Source: a virus. Taken from it: a stretch of DNA of 42,345 nt. Made by a program: the position numbers and the translations under genes. The notes under the pieces were generated by a model. That model was not told the DNA's origin and made no database searches. It worked only from the letters and a program-made list of their open reading frames with translations. Positions 16,220 through 23,191 of the stretch are shown here, one piece after another (within the stretch, counting starts at the first letter, position 1; every line of letters starts with the position of its first letter). The DNA lies in IMG/VR virus record IMGVR_UViG_3300020467_000012, positions 1-42,345 of that record, one strand, 5' to 3'.

Positions 16220-16866
16220 CGGTTTTGAAATAAAATGTTAAAGGACAAACTCATTCTATCATATCCACTCTCATTTGTTGCTACTCCATGATCCAGATAT
16301 GCTGGAAATAATAGCAATTTACCCTGTTGAGGTATCTGAGATTGTTTATAAGCATAATGATTAAAAGTGAATGATGTAATCATTGATGGGCAAGGAGATT
16401 GAAAAAATAAATCTCCTGTTTCATCTTTATCATCACCTACTTTATAATAGTAAACACCAGAAATATCACAATGTCCATGATTATGGATATGTGCATAATC
16501 TCTTTTCTCAAATTTAGTTATCCAAGAACTAACAATATCATACTTTAAAGGATTCTCAGGGTTAAAATAACCACTCTGTTCAAACTCTATAGCATTAAGA
16601 TAATGATCAATATGCTTATGAATCTGTTCAGAGAAATTAACCATATTATGTTCTCCTATAACATTTGTTTTAAAACTAGGAGCAGATAATTTATGTGTCT
16701 GTCCAAAATTAGGATTGTATATGAATTCTAATTTATCACACACACCATCTATTTCACTTTGAACTCTTTCAAAATTATCAACCATTGCAGCATACACTGG
16801 GGTTGGAAATAAATGATATAATACAGATCTATCTGTAGGTCGCTTAACAGGTTGATGAAAATCCAT
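16216..16866 (-). CDS. 2OG-Fe(II) oxygenase family protein, 216 residues
   Basis: The protein fits the cyanophage/cyanobacterial oxygenase family with YxLFPTPVY near the N-terminus (TIGR02466 / 2OG-FeII_Oxy_5 type). The metal and cosubstrate region reads HIHNHGHCDISGVYY at residues 126-140. Then come P-Q-Q-G-K-LLLFPAYLDHGV (distal His193) and YDRMSLSFN (Arg204, which would hold 2-oxoglutarate). These are the expected positions in order, so the enzyme is probably active. The substrate is unknown; host or phage protein hydroxylation is possible. It is coupled with the 62-residue gene upstream (one-base overlap) and the 52-residue gene downstream. A second copy lies at 17227-17934. Confidence 0.85.
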   Translation of the reverse strand: MDFHQPVKRPTDRSVLYHLFPTPVYAAMVDNFERVQSEIDGVCDKLEFIYNPNFGQTHKLSAPSFKTNVIGEHNMVNFSEQIHKHIDHYLNAIEFEQSGYFNPENPLKYDIVSSWITKFEKRDYAHIHNHGHCDISGVYYYKVGDDKDETGDLFFQSPCPSMITSFTFNHYAYKQSQIPQQGKLLLFPAYLDHGVATNESGYDRMSLSFNILFQNR

Positions 16867-17054
16867 TATTTCATATTTTGTTCTACACTATCGATTAGAG
16901 TTGAAACTTCATTTAAACAATCTATTTTCATCATCATATCAGAAATATGCTTACTAATATAAGGTTTTTCACTTCTTGCTGCAAAAGCTAGTGCTTCTCT
17001 CAGTTTATCTTGTGCTTCATTTAAAGCAGTTTCTACTTGTTCAGATAGTGCCAT
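16866..17054 (-). CDS. Small helical protein, 62 residues
   Basis: Residues 1-60 look entirely alpha-helical, with heptad-like spacing (LSEQVETALNEAQDKLREAL, then DMMMKIDCLNEVSTLIDSV). It has no membrane segment or known motif. It sits between two oxygenase genes and overlaps the first by one base, so an adaptor role for the oxygenase is conceivable but unsupported. Family not recognised. Confidence 0.6.
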   Translation of the reverse strand: MALSEQVETALNEAQDKLREALAFAARSEKPYISKHISDMMMKIDCLNEVSTLIDSVEQNMK

Positions 17055-17059
17055 AATAA

Positions 17060-17200
17060 TTAATCAGTTGGTTTTTGTTTTTTCTTTTTGGTTAATTTCT
17101 TAACCTCTTTTGCGTAGAACACATCTTTCTTAGTATACCAGTCTGGGTGTTCTTTGGCAAGCTTTAATAATTTTTTAGCTGCTTGTCTGTCCGTAGTCAT
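17060..17200 (-). CDS. Small Lys-rich protein, 46 residues
   Basis: The frame runs from ATG at 17200 to TAA at 17060. It begins MTTDRQAAKKLLKLAKEHPDWY and ends in a Lys-rich tail (LTKKKKQKPTD). A perfect TATAAATA late box ends 27 bases upstream. Short basic proteins with this layout are common in T4-like cyanophages. Net charge suggests DNA or RNA contact, but this is inference. Confidence 0.6.
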   Translation of the reverse strand: MTTDRQAAKKLLKLAKEHPDWYTKKDVFYAKEVKKLTKKKKQKPTD

Positions 17201-17226
17201 ATTTCATTATATTCTAGGTATTTTAG

Positions 17227-17934
17227 TTATTTATACCCACCTGGCTCCCCACCATCAACACGATCTTGCACCAAATCTAAATTAAATGAACAAGAAATCC
17301 TGTCCTCATCACTCTTATTTGGTTCTACATGATGTCTAAGATGTGCAGGGAAAAATAACATTGTACCTTCTTGAGGTGGCATATAATATGACCCAAATTG
17401 TAAATGCTTTTCTTTAAATTCATCAGTATAATTATATAATTCTTCCCAAGCAGCATATGCTAATTGATTAGAAAAACATATCTCTCCACCAATAACACCT
17501 TCACCTTCAAGTTTAGTAGTTGAATAACCGTATACATTAATAGAACCACCACCAAGAAATTTTTCTGGAATAGGTGGTACTTTTATATACAATGCACCTG
17601 ACATATGACATGATGGATGATCATGTTGAATATTAAAATTCCCTTTACCATTGATATTAATCCAACAAGCTGTCAAATATAAATTAACATTAGGTTTAAA
17701 GACCTTATTATTATTGAGATAATATCCTAAAGTATCTAAAACTGCTCTTCTAACTGGGTTATCATGTAAATGGTAAGTATCATCAGATTGCCATCCACCT
17801 CTATTAGTTCTGTATATCTTTCCATCTGGGTCTTTACCCATTTCATCGTAACAATATTGCTGAAGTTCTTGTTTTCTATCTTGAAAATTATAAACTTCAA
17901 GATCATGTACAATGTTTGGAAATAATTTATACAT
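17227..17934 (-). CDS. 2OG-Fe(II) oxygenase family protein, 235 residues
   Basis: This second member of the same oxygenase family begins MYKLFPNIVHDLEVY. The metal segment QHDHPSCHMSGALY is at residues 103-116, the distal LFFPAHLRHHV (His201/202) near residue 200, and the 2OG-binding DRISCSFN with Arg212 after it. Thus all catalytic elements seem intact. A 30-residue insertion rich in Gly (GGGSINVYGYS to GGEICF) separates the two halves. It is only distantly like 16216-16866, so they are not a recent duplication. The substrate is unknown. The gene starts eight bases inside the preceding small basic gene. Confidence 0.85.
   Translation of the reverse strand: MYKLFPNIVHDLEVYNFQDRKQELQQYCYDEMGKDPDGKIYRTNRGGWQSDDTYHLHDNPVRRAVLDTLGYYLNNNKVFKPNVNLYLTACWININGKGNFNIQHDHPSCHMSGALYIKVPPIPEKFLGGGSINVYGYSTTKLEGEGVIGGEICFSNQLAYAAWEELYNYTDEFKEKHLQFGSYYMPPQEGTMLFFPAHLRHHVEPNKSDEDRISCSFNLDLVQDRVDGGEPGGYK
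17228..17235 (-). promoter_or_regulatory. T4-type late promoter -10, consensus TATAAATA
   Basis: Minus-strand TATAAATA, the exact T4 late consensus, 27 bases before the start at 17200. It overlaps the last codons of the second oxygenase gene. Confidence 0.72.
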
Positions 17935-18055
17935 TACGAAGTCTTTTCAATAATAATTTTTTAGTTTTTTTAAGTTGGCGCAAACGAGCAGACGCAGCAC
18001 GAGATTTAATATTTCGTCCTTGCTTTCTAGGAGTTTCATGGCGTTTGAGTCGCAT
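17927..18055 (-). CDS. Very basic small protein, 42 residues
   Basis: ATG at 18055 to TAA at 17927. The product is almost all Arg/Lys, Ala and Leu (MRLKRHETPRKQGRNIKSRA, then ARLRQLKKTKKLLLKRL). Two late -10 boxes just upstream (18087-18097) support it being expressed. The composition fits nucleic-acid binding, but there is no recognised family. The ribosome binding site is weak, so I hold it at moderate confidence. Confidence 0.55.
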   Translation of the reverse strand: MRLKRHETPRKQGRNIKSRAASARLRQLKKTKKLLLKRLRNV

Positions 18056-18086
18056 CAGTCTGCCCTATTGCTCAACCAGTATAAGG

Positions 18087-18097
18087 TATTTATTTAG
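18087..18097 (-). promoter_or_regulatory. Overlapping late -10 boxes (ATAAATA and CTAAATA)
   Basis: The minus strand reads CTAAATAAATA, giving two overlapping late boxes 31-35 bases before the start at 18055; it overlaps the end of the 72-residue gene. Confidence 0.62.
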
Positions 18098-18308
18098 CAG
18101 TGTCAAGGAGTTCTTTCTTAAATTCCTCAACTTGATCAATCACCTCTTGATCTACAGGAGGACCAGACTGTATTACAGGAGATAGTAAGCAGCAACTACC
18201 ATCTTCTCTACGTATACGCCAAACAGTTCTATTTCTCTGTGTCATACTTAAAAGAAAAGGCAGGTTATTAACCGCCTCTTCTTCTGTTACATCTTGTATA
18301 TCAGTCAT
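18090..18308 (-). CDS. Unknown small protein, 72 residues
   Basis: The product opens with an acidic helix (MTDIQDVTEEEAVNNLPF), then a beta-like stretch (TVWRIRREDGSCCLLSP) and an acidic C-terminal helix (VDQEVIDQVEEFKKELL). It has two adjacent Cys in the middle but no metal motif. It overlaps the upstream 53-residue gene by eight bases. I recognise no family; it may be a small regulator. Confidence 0.6.
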   Translation of the reverse strand: MTDIQDVTEEEAVNNLPFLLSMTQRNRTVWRIRREDGSCCLLSPVIQSGPPVDQEVIDQVEEFKKELLDTAK

Positions 18309-18462
18309 TAGTAAATTCCACGTTTAGTTTCGCATCAGATAAAGCACCGACCATATTCCATGCAGTCTCACCAGAGACCATGTTCTCATCGCAAAAATAC
18401 TGAACAGTATCCTCAAGAATTTCCTTGAGTTCTATTAGTTGTCGTTGTCGTAATTCATCCAT
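18301..18462 (-). CDS. Small helical protein, 53 residues
   Basis: ATG at 18462, TGA at 18301, overlapping the next gene by eight bases. The product is a predicted helix (MDELRQRQLIELKEILEDTV) followed by a short amphipathic region (NMVSGETAWNMVGALSDAKL). Similar short proteins are, from memory, frequent in T4-like cyanophages next to gp5. Function unknown. Confidence 0.58.
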   Translation of the reverse strand: MDELRQRQLIELKEILEDTVQYFCDENMVSGETAWNMVGALSDAKLNVEFTND

Positions 18463-18481
18463 AATAATATTATAGCATAGA

Positions 18482-21073
18482 TTAGTTCAAATGGATCTCT
18501 TTTGCAATTAACTTCATAGTCTCTGTACATTCTATAGTCATATCCTTATCAGCAAAAATAGTAGCATTTTTCTTACACTCCATAGACATAGGACCACCCT
18601 TAACATCTAACTTATAAGCACCTTCATCCTCAACAGTAGTATTCATTCCCTTCTCACCAAATACTAGTGTACATGGTCCATACTTATTGTCAATAGAATA
18701 TCTCGGAATCTCATCTTTTGAAGATCCACCATCCAACATAGTAGTTTCTATCGAACCTCTAACGACTCTAGTGATACCAGATTTTTCTGGTAAGGGATCT
18801 TTTTTTGGTTCATTAATCTGTTGGAATAAATGAGTTGTTAACATATTGATAGAGTTATCAGCAGTTAACGCCATTTCTATAGCAGAATTTTTTTGTATCT
18901 TACATGCATTATCCCATTCTTTACCAGTAATAGATACCTTCTGACCTGCTAACTTTATTTCAGAAGCATTCCATTCTAATTTTGAACCGTGGAAACCCCA
19001 GTCAACATCAGATCCAAATGATATAGTATGCTTCTGTACTTCATCACTCACTTTCTTACCCTTTTTATCTACTTGCTTAGGTGCTCCTTGAGCGTTCATA
19101 AGAAATGCACCACCCACTTCAAGATGCATATCACCAGTACATTTCAATCTAATATCACCTTGTACTGTTCTACATAAATCCAAATCAATAACTTTACAGT
19201 CATCACCATGAACTTCTTGAGTTAATGTTCCAGCATAAGAAATATGATCTGCCTGTAAATTACCTGTATCACTATCCTTACCAGTAGTATTTTTAACACT
19301 ATCTTTAGCCTGTGCCTCAATCTCTTCTTCAGTTAAATCTGGATTGCTCTCTTTAATACTTCTCTTAGCCATCCACTCTTGATGTTGAGTATTGTTTATG
19401 TTAACAGATGTCCAAGTAGTACCATTCTCTCTCTTCTGTTGAGTAGATTGACGACCAGGAGTACCAATGTATAATTCATAAGCACCATTCACCCAAGTTT
19501 TAGCAGTAGTTAAATATGGATCTGCCTCTTCAAAAATAGAATCATAGATACCTCCTCCACTACTCTTACTTCCACCTTCACCACTTTGACCATCACCACA
19601 CTTACCTCTACTATCACCCCTAAACTTATCAATATCTGCAAATTCTTCTGGAGTACAATGTGTTACACCAAGTAAAGGGAACCAACCAACATCATCTTCA
19701 CCACCTTTAGGTTTTCTCTCACAATTACCACCACCAAATAAATTCATAAAGAAAGAGAACAAACCAGATAGTGACAATTTCTCTTGACCAAATAGATCAG
19801 TAGCATTAGAAAATATCTGCTCACCAGATTGCCATGCATCCATGACTTCTTTAGCATCCTCAAGACTATCAAGTGCAGAAGTCACTCTTCCAATTATTGA
19901 TAAAAGAGAATCCAAAACACCCTGAACATTACAGAAGACTCTATCAATTACATCCTCCACTCCCTGTGCTACAAAAGTTGCTTTATCAATAGCACCTTGT
20001 AAAAAAGAATCCAATTGACTTGTAACAGCATTAAGAGGATCCTGTATAAACTGAGTTAATTGATTATCAACAATACACAAAGATGATAATAGTTCTGTAA
20101 CTGCTTCTTGAACCTCAGTGATTATAGTATAAGGAACACCATTTGACTTCTCTTTTAATGTATCAGTGTCCAATCCTTCAACAAGACTAGATGCTGCTCC
20201 TCTCATAGCACTTATTGCCTGAGTAAATACTGCACCTAAGAAATTTTGAATACCTGCTGTAAGTTCTTTTGCTGTAACAATTTTACCAGTAATTACATTA
20301 AAGAAATCTCCACTCTCATCCTTTACCAATAATGAAGATTTATCTGCCAAATCTTCTAACAGATATGATAATTGATAATCCACACTCTTCCAAGGACCAC
20401 CAACACCTTGTCCAGCAGGAATAGGTTTAGATGGTTGTCTAGGTTTAGTAGGATTACCACCACTACCGTTAACTCCAGGTGTTGTACCTATGTTAGAAGG
20501 AGATCCCTTTCCACCAATTTGTGTAGTTTTTGCTGCAGCAACAGTAGAAACACTATTATTTGCAACTCCAGGTCTCCTTACATTATCAACAGAAATACTA
20601 TTAGGATCTCCTGGTTTATTAGATGCTGGATTAATAGTACCTGTACTGGTTGAACTCATTGCTTCACCAGTAAAAGCAAATTCCTTCTTTTCTCTTGAAC
20701 CTGAAGATTTATTCAAACGCATAACACCTAAAACCAAAGGCATCTGTGCATTTTCACCATCCATAAAGAATCCCATAACAATTGCTCCAGGTTGCAACTG
20801 TCCAGAAGATTCACCTTGACCATCATTACCTGCTTGAGATGTATGTTGTAATACAGTAGCCCAAGGTAAATGATCTGTTTTTAAATCTGCAGTAGTACCA
20901 CCACGAATATTAGTATAATATCCAAGACATCTTACTTTAACCCTACCTAACTCCATAGGGTCTTCATTATCTTCAACTTCTCCTACCCACCACCAAAAAC
21001 CATCCTTACCTACAAAGTTAATCGTAGGTTCATTTACAATTCCATCAATTGAGGTAGCTTCTTGCTGTAACAT
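18482..21073 (-). CDS. gp5: Baseplate hub / central spike protein gp5-like, without a recognisable lysozyme domain
   Basis: Residues 20-125 match the OB-fold of T4 gp5: FWWWVGEVEDNEDPMELGRVKVRCLGYY lines up with the T4 start, and LPWATVLQ and GAIVMGFFMDG follow in order. This fold docks gp5 onto gp27 in the tail hub. In T4 a lysozyme comes next; here residues 230-460 are instead a long helical region. The C-terminus (about 610-863) has short beta repeats (GDIRLKCTGDMHLEVGG, DMTIECTETMKLIAKEIHLN) fitting the triple-stranded beta-helix needle. At 863 residues it is longer than T4 gp5 (575). A late box lies 19 bases upstream. It forms the membrane-piercing spike; wall digestion probably comes from another protein (see 23192-26356). 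Confidence 0.88.
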   Translation of the reverse strand: MLQQEATSIDGIVNEPTINFVGKDGFWWWVGEVEDNEDPMELGRVKVRCLGYYTNIRGGTTADLKTDHLPWATVLQHTSQAGNDGQGESSGQLQPGAIVMGFFMDGENAQMPLVLGVMRLNKSSGSREKKEFAFTGEAMSSTSTGTINPASNKPGDPNSISVDNVRRPGVANNSVSTVAAAKTTQIGGKGSPSNIGTTPGVNGSGGNPTKPRQPSKPIPAGQGVGGPWKSVDYQLSYLLEDLADKSSLLVKDESGDFFNVITGKIVTAKELTAGIQNFLGAVFTQAISAMRGAASSLVEGLDTDTLKEKSNGVPYTIITEVQEAVTELLSSLCIVDNQLTQFIQDPLNAVTSQLDSFLQGAIDKATFVAQGVEDVIDRVFCNVQGVLDSLLSIIGRVTSALDSLEDAKEVMDAWQSGEQIFSNATDLFGQEKLSLSGLFSFFMNLFGGGNCERKPKGGEDDVGWFPLLGVTHCTPEEFADIDKFRGDSRGKCGDGQSGEGGSKSSGGGIYDSIFEEADPYLTTAKTWVNGAYELYIGTPGRQSTQQKRENGTTWTSVNINNTQHQEWMAKRSIKESNPDLTEEEIEAQAKDSVKNTTGKDSDTGNLQADHISYAGTLTQEVHGDDCKVIDLDLCRTVQGDIRLKCTGDMHLEVGGAFLMNAQGAPKQVDKKGKKVSDEVQKHTISFGSDVDWGFHGSKLEWNASEIKLAGQKVSITGKEWDNACKIQKNSAIEMALTADNSINMLTTHLFQQINEPKKDPLPEKSGITRVVRGSIETTMLDGGSSKDEIPRYSIDNKYGPCTLVFGEKGMNTTVEDEGAYKLDVKGGPMSMECKKNATIFADKDMTIECTETMKLIAKEIHLN

Positions 21074-21087
21074 CTTCTAATAGGTTT

Positions 21088-21537
21088 TTATGTATTTATT
21101 CTATTAAACTTATAGATCTCATCTGCTCCCCAGATAATCTTGCCTTCAGAATCTATAAATCTATCTCTCATAAAAAGTTTATGACCAAAAACAGCGAGTT
21201 CTGCGTGACCAGTTACATTATCCATACTGGTATCAAACTTACCCATCCATGCGGATCCATCAAACTTTAGTATCATATCACAACTTTCATTCCGTGTAAA
21301 CCCACTATAAGTACCACCCCAATGCTCAAGTATAACTTCAGTATCGGATAGTACTTTTAGTTTTTTATTAGTTGTTAAATATGGATTTCGTTCTTCCTTT
21401 CTCCCCCAATGCACAGAATGTAGAAACTCTCCATCATCCTCCCATCTAACAAAAACTTGTTTGTACAGTAAAGGACTGGACTGTGCTTGAATTTTATTAG
21501 ACCAAGTTCCAAGTAACCATGATAAAAAATTGTTCAT
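21088..21537 (-). CDS. cpeT: CpeT/CpcT-like phycobiliprotein lyase
   Basis: At 149 residues it is shorter than cyanobacterial CpeT (about 200) but similar in size to the cyanophage type. The family order is clear: an N-terminal LLGTWSNKIQAQSSP (family W..xWSNxxQAxxxP); NPYLTTNKKLKVLSD near residue 52; CDMILKFDGSAWMGKF near 86 (family CNMxxxW.G..F.G); and MRDRFIDSEGKIIWGADEIYKF near the end. The G-x-W start is also typical of the calycin-like barrel of these lyases. CpeT attaches or chaperones bilin chromophores on phycoerythrin, so the phage copy may alter host light harvesting or pigment turnover. It is coupled to cp12 (one-base overlap) and sits between hub genes gp5 and gp27. Confidence 0.78.
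   Translation of the reverse strand: MNNFLSWLLGTWSNKIQAQSSPLLYKQVFVRWEDDGEFLHSVHWGRKEERNPYLTTNKKLKVLSDTEVILEHWGGTYSGFTRNESCDMILKFDGSAWMGKFDTSMDNVTGHAELAVFGHKLFMRDRFIDSEGKIIWGADEIYKFNRINT
21093..21099 (-). promoter_or_regulatory. T4-type late promoter -10 (ATAAATA) for gp5
   Basis: Minus-strand ATAAATA lies 19 bases before the gp5 start, inside the last codons of cpeT. Confidence 0.65.
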
Positions 21538-21764
21538 TAATCGTCATACACTAGGCACTCTGGCTCATCAGGATGCATTTCACAGAATAGTTCAATGGTA
21601 TTAGGATCATGATGGTCACCAGCATTGATCTCATCAATGTGATGCTCACGATAAGTTTCTAACTCATTTAATTCTTCTGCAACATGCCTACGAGCTGCAG
21701 GACTAGTTGTTGGGTTGTCAAGAATGTCTCTATCTTTCTGAATATGTTCTTCGATAGTTTTCAT
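21537..21764 (-). CDS. cp12: CP12, Calvin cycle inhibitor protein
   Basis: Starting at ATG 21764 (GGAG upstream) the product has 75 residues; an upstream ATG at 21794 is less likely. The C-terminal end reads ELFCEMHPDEPECLVYDD: two Cys (61 and 70) separated by eight residues and followed by the acidic Tyr tail, the hallmark of CP12. The core ARRHVAEELNELETYREH fits the CP12 AWD_VEEL-type helix. The N-terminal Cys pair of plant CP12 is absent, as in many cyanobacterial and phage forms. CP12 ties up GAPDH and phosphoribulokinase in an inactive complex. The phage copy would shut off carbon fixation and send NADPH and carbon to the pentose phosphate pathway for nucleotide production. A late box precedes it. 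Confidence 0.88.
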   Translation of the reverse strand: MKTIEEHIQKDRDILDNPTTSPAARRHVAEELNELETYREHHIDEINAGDHHDPNTIELFCEMHPDEPECLVYDD

Positions 21765-21798
21765 AATTTTAATCTCCGTTACTATAGGTAACAATAAC

Positions 21799-21805
21799 TA
21801 TTTAT
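21799..21805 (-). promoter_or_regulatory. T4-type late promoter -10 (ATAAATA) for cp12-cpeT
   Basis: Minus-strand ATAAATA lies 34 bases before the cp12 start, overlapping the stop of the gp27-like gene. Unlike most known cyanophage metabolic genes, this pair would thus be late-expressed. Confidence 0.6.
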
Positions 21806-23187
21806 CTTTTGCTAACCGAATCCTTACATAAAAACAGTTCTGTCTTCATTTTAGAACTTGATCCAACACCAGAGTGATTAACTCCAGCAATAACCCATTT
21901 ACCGTTATATTTTTTATCAGGTGCTGGTCTATCACCAGATAATTTTGTAGCTGGCATTTCAACTCTTACACCATTACCAGCATATAAGTCTAAATTACCA
22001 GGAACTGCTATAAACATCCTAATGTTTCTAAGGGTTTCTATCCTCATCCATTGGTATGCTTGCAATTCAACTAACTCCTCATAATTTGATTGTGGGTTAT
22101 TTTTATATTTGGGATCAAAAATTTGGTTAGGAAGCATAGTATAACGAACCCTCTTAGGAAAGTCAACTATGTTTTTGATTTCATCATCCATATTATTAAC
22201 TGGATTTATAGCATTAGATTTTCCAATATGAGACATCTTTCTCCATAATTTCTTAACACCGTAACGATACTGCTCTTCCTTCATATCAGTACTAACGCCC
22301 CAACGAGATTTAACTATATTAACTGGATCAAAACCAACACTATATCCAGACCAAGTACCATGCCTTAATCCCATTAGATAACTTTTCTCGTCAGGAAAGG
22401 TTACAGTATCAACAGTGTATTGGTCATCCGCTTCCTTTGTAAAATTTTTAGGTTTATATGTGTAAGTATACATCTTACCGAGACCTGTTTTAAAACTAGT
22501 ATCTGTCGTTCCATCATTATCGTTTATATCATCAATAATTTTATCAATAGATTTAAAGTTAAATCCAAGAGCATTTTCCCAAAATAAGAAACCATTTTGC
22601 AATGTCCCTCCTTTAGGATTCTTACGTACTGCTCTATTAGCACACCAGAAAATTGTATCAATTGCCCTCCAATTAGGAGAAACAAATGTTTGTTTATTAA
22701 GACTTTCTTCCAAATATATCTTTTTCTTACTATTCAAATATTTTCTACCTTTTACTAATACTCTAGTAATTTCTTCTGCTTTAATTTTATTATCAAAAAT
22801 TTTCTCACTTGAACCAAATACATTACTAACCTCATTTTTAACAAATTCATTTGAACAAGCATTAATTTGAAAGAAGTCAGTAGACTGACCAACTCTTACA
22901 CGAGATTCTATTTGATAAGTTCTAAAATAATAGGTTCTATCAGTCAATCCAGTCTTAACCATCAAACGAAATTCTTCTGTACCTGTTAAAGATTCTAACA
23001 ATCCACCTTGATCTTCTATAACAAATTTTGCTTCTTGGGTTGCTGAACTTATACTTTCAAATACTTCCCAACCAGCCAAATATTCTGTTAAATCATACTT
23101 ACCATTAGATGTCTCAACTCTTTTACCACTATTGTAAATACTAAATTCTACCTCGCAATCACCAGGACCAGTTCTTGTTATTGACAT
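21802..23187 (-). CDS. gp27: Baseplate hub protein, gp27-like
   Basis: A 461-residue protein beginning MSITRTGPGDCEVEF. It opens with a beta-rich first domain (residues 1-120, EAKFVIEDQGGLLES, VKTGLTDRTYYF), typical of the tube-like beta-barrel of gp27. A helical segment (AEEITRVLVKGRK, then WRAIDTIFWCANRA) and a second beta domain follow and end LDLYAGNGVRVEMPA. T4 gp27 forms the trimeric ring on which gp5 sits, and this gene lies in the hub cluster with gp5, gp26 and gp51. Sequence similarity to T4 is weak, so the name rests on fold-like order and position. Four bases separate it from the hydrolase-bearing gene upstream. Confidence 0.7.
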   Translation of the reverse strand: MSITRTGPGDCEVEFSIYNSGKRVETSNGKYDLTEYLAGWEVFESISSATQEAKFVIEDQGGLLESLTGTEEFRLMVKTGLTDRTYYFRTYQIESRVRVGQSTDFFQINACSNEFVKNEVSNVFGSSEKIFDNKIKAEEITRVLVKGRKYLNSKKKIYLEESLNKQTFVSPNWRAIDTIFWCANRAVRKNPKGGTLQNGFLFWENALGFNFKSIDKIIDDINDNDGTTDTSFKTGLGKMYTYTYKPKNFTKEADDQYTVDTVTFPDEKSYLMGLRHGTWSGYSVGFDPVNIVKSRWGVSTDMKEEQYRYGVKKLWRKMSHIGKSNAINPVNNMDDEIKNIVDFPKRVRYTMLPNQIFDPKYKNNPQSNYEELVELQAYQWMRIETLRNIRMFIAVPGNLDLYAGNGVRVEMPATKLSGDRPAPDKKYNGKWVIAGVNHSGVGSSSKMKTELFLCKDSVSKR

Positions 23188-23191
23188 TATA

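Noticed and set aside
18482-21073. Lysozyme domain in gp5
   Set aside because: No T4 lysozyme-like catalytic block can be read between the OB-fold and the beta-helix; the region is helical instead.
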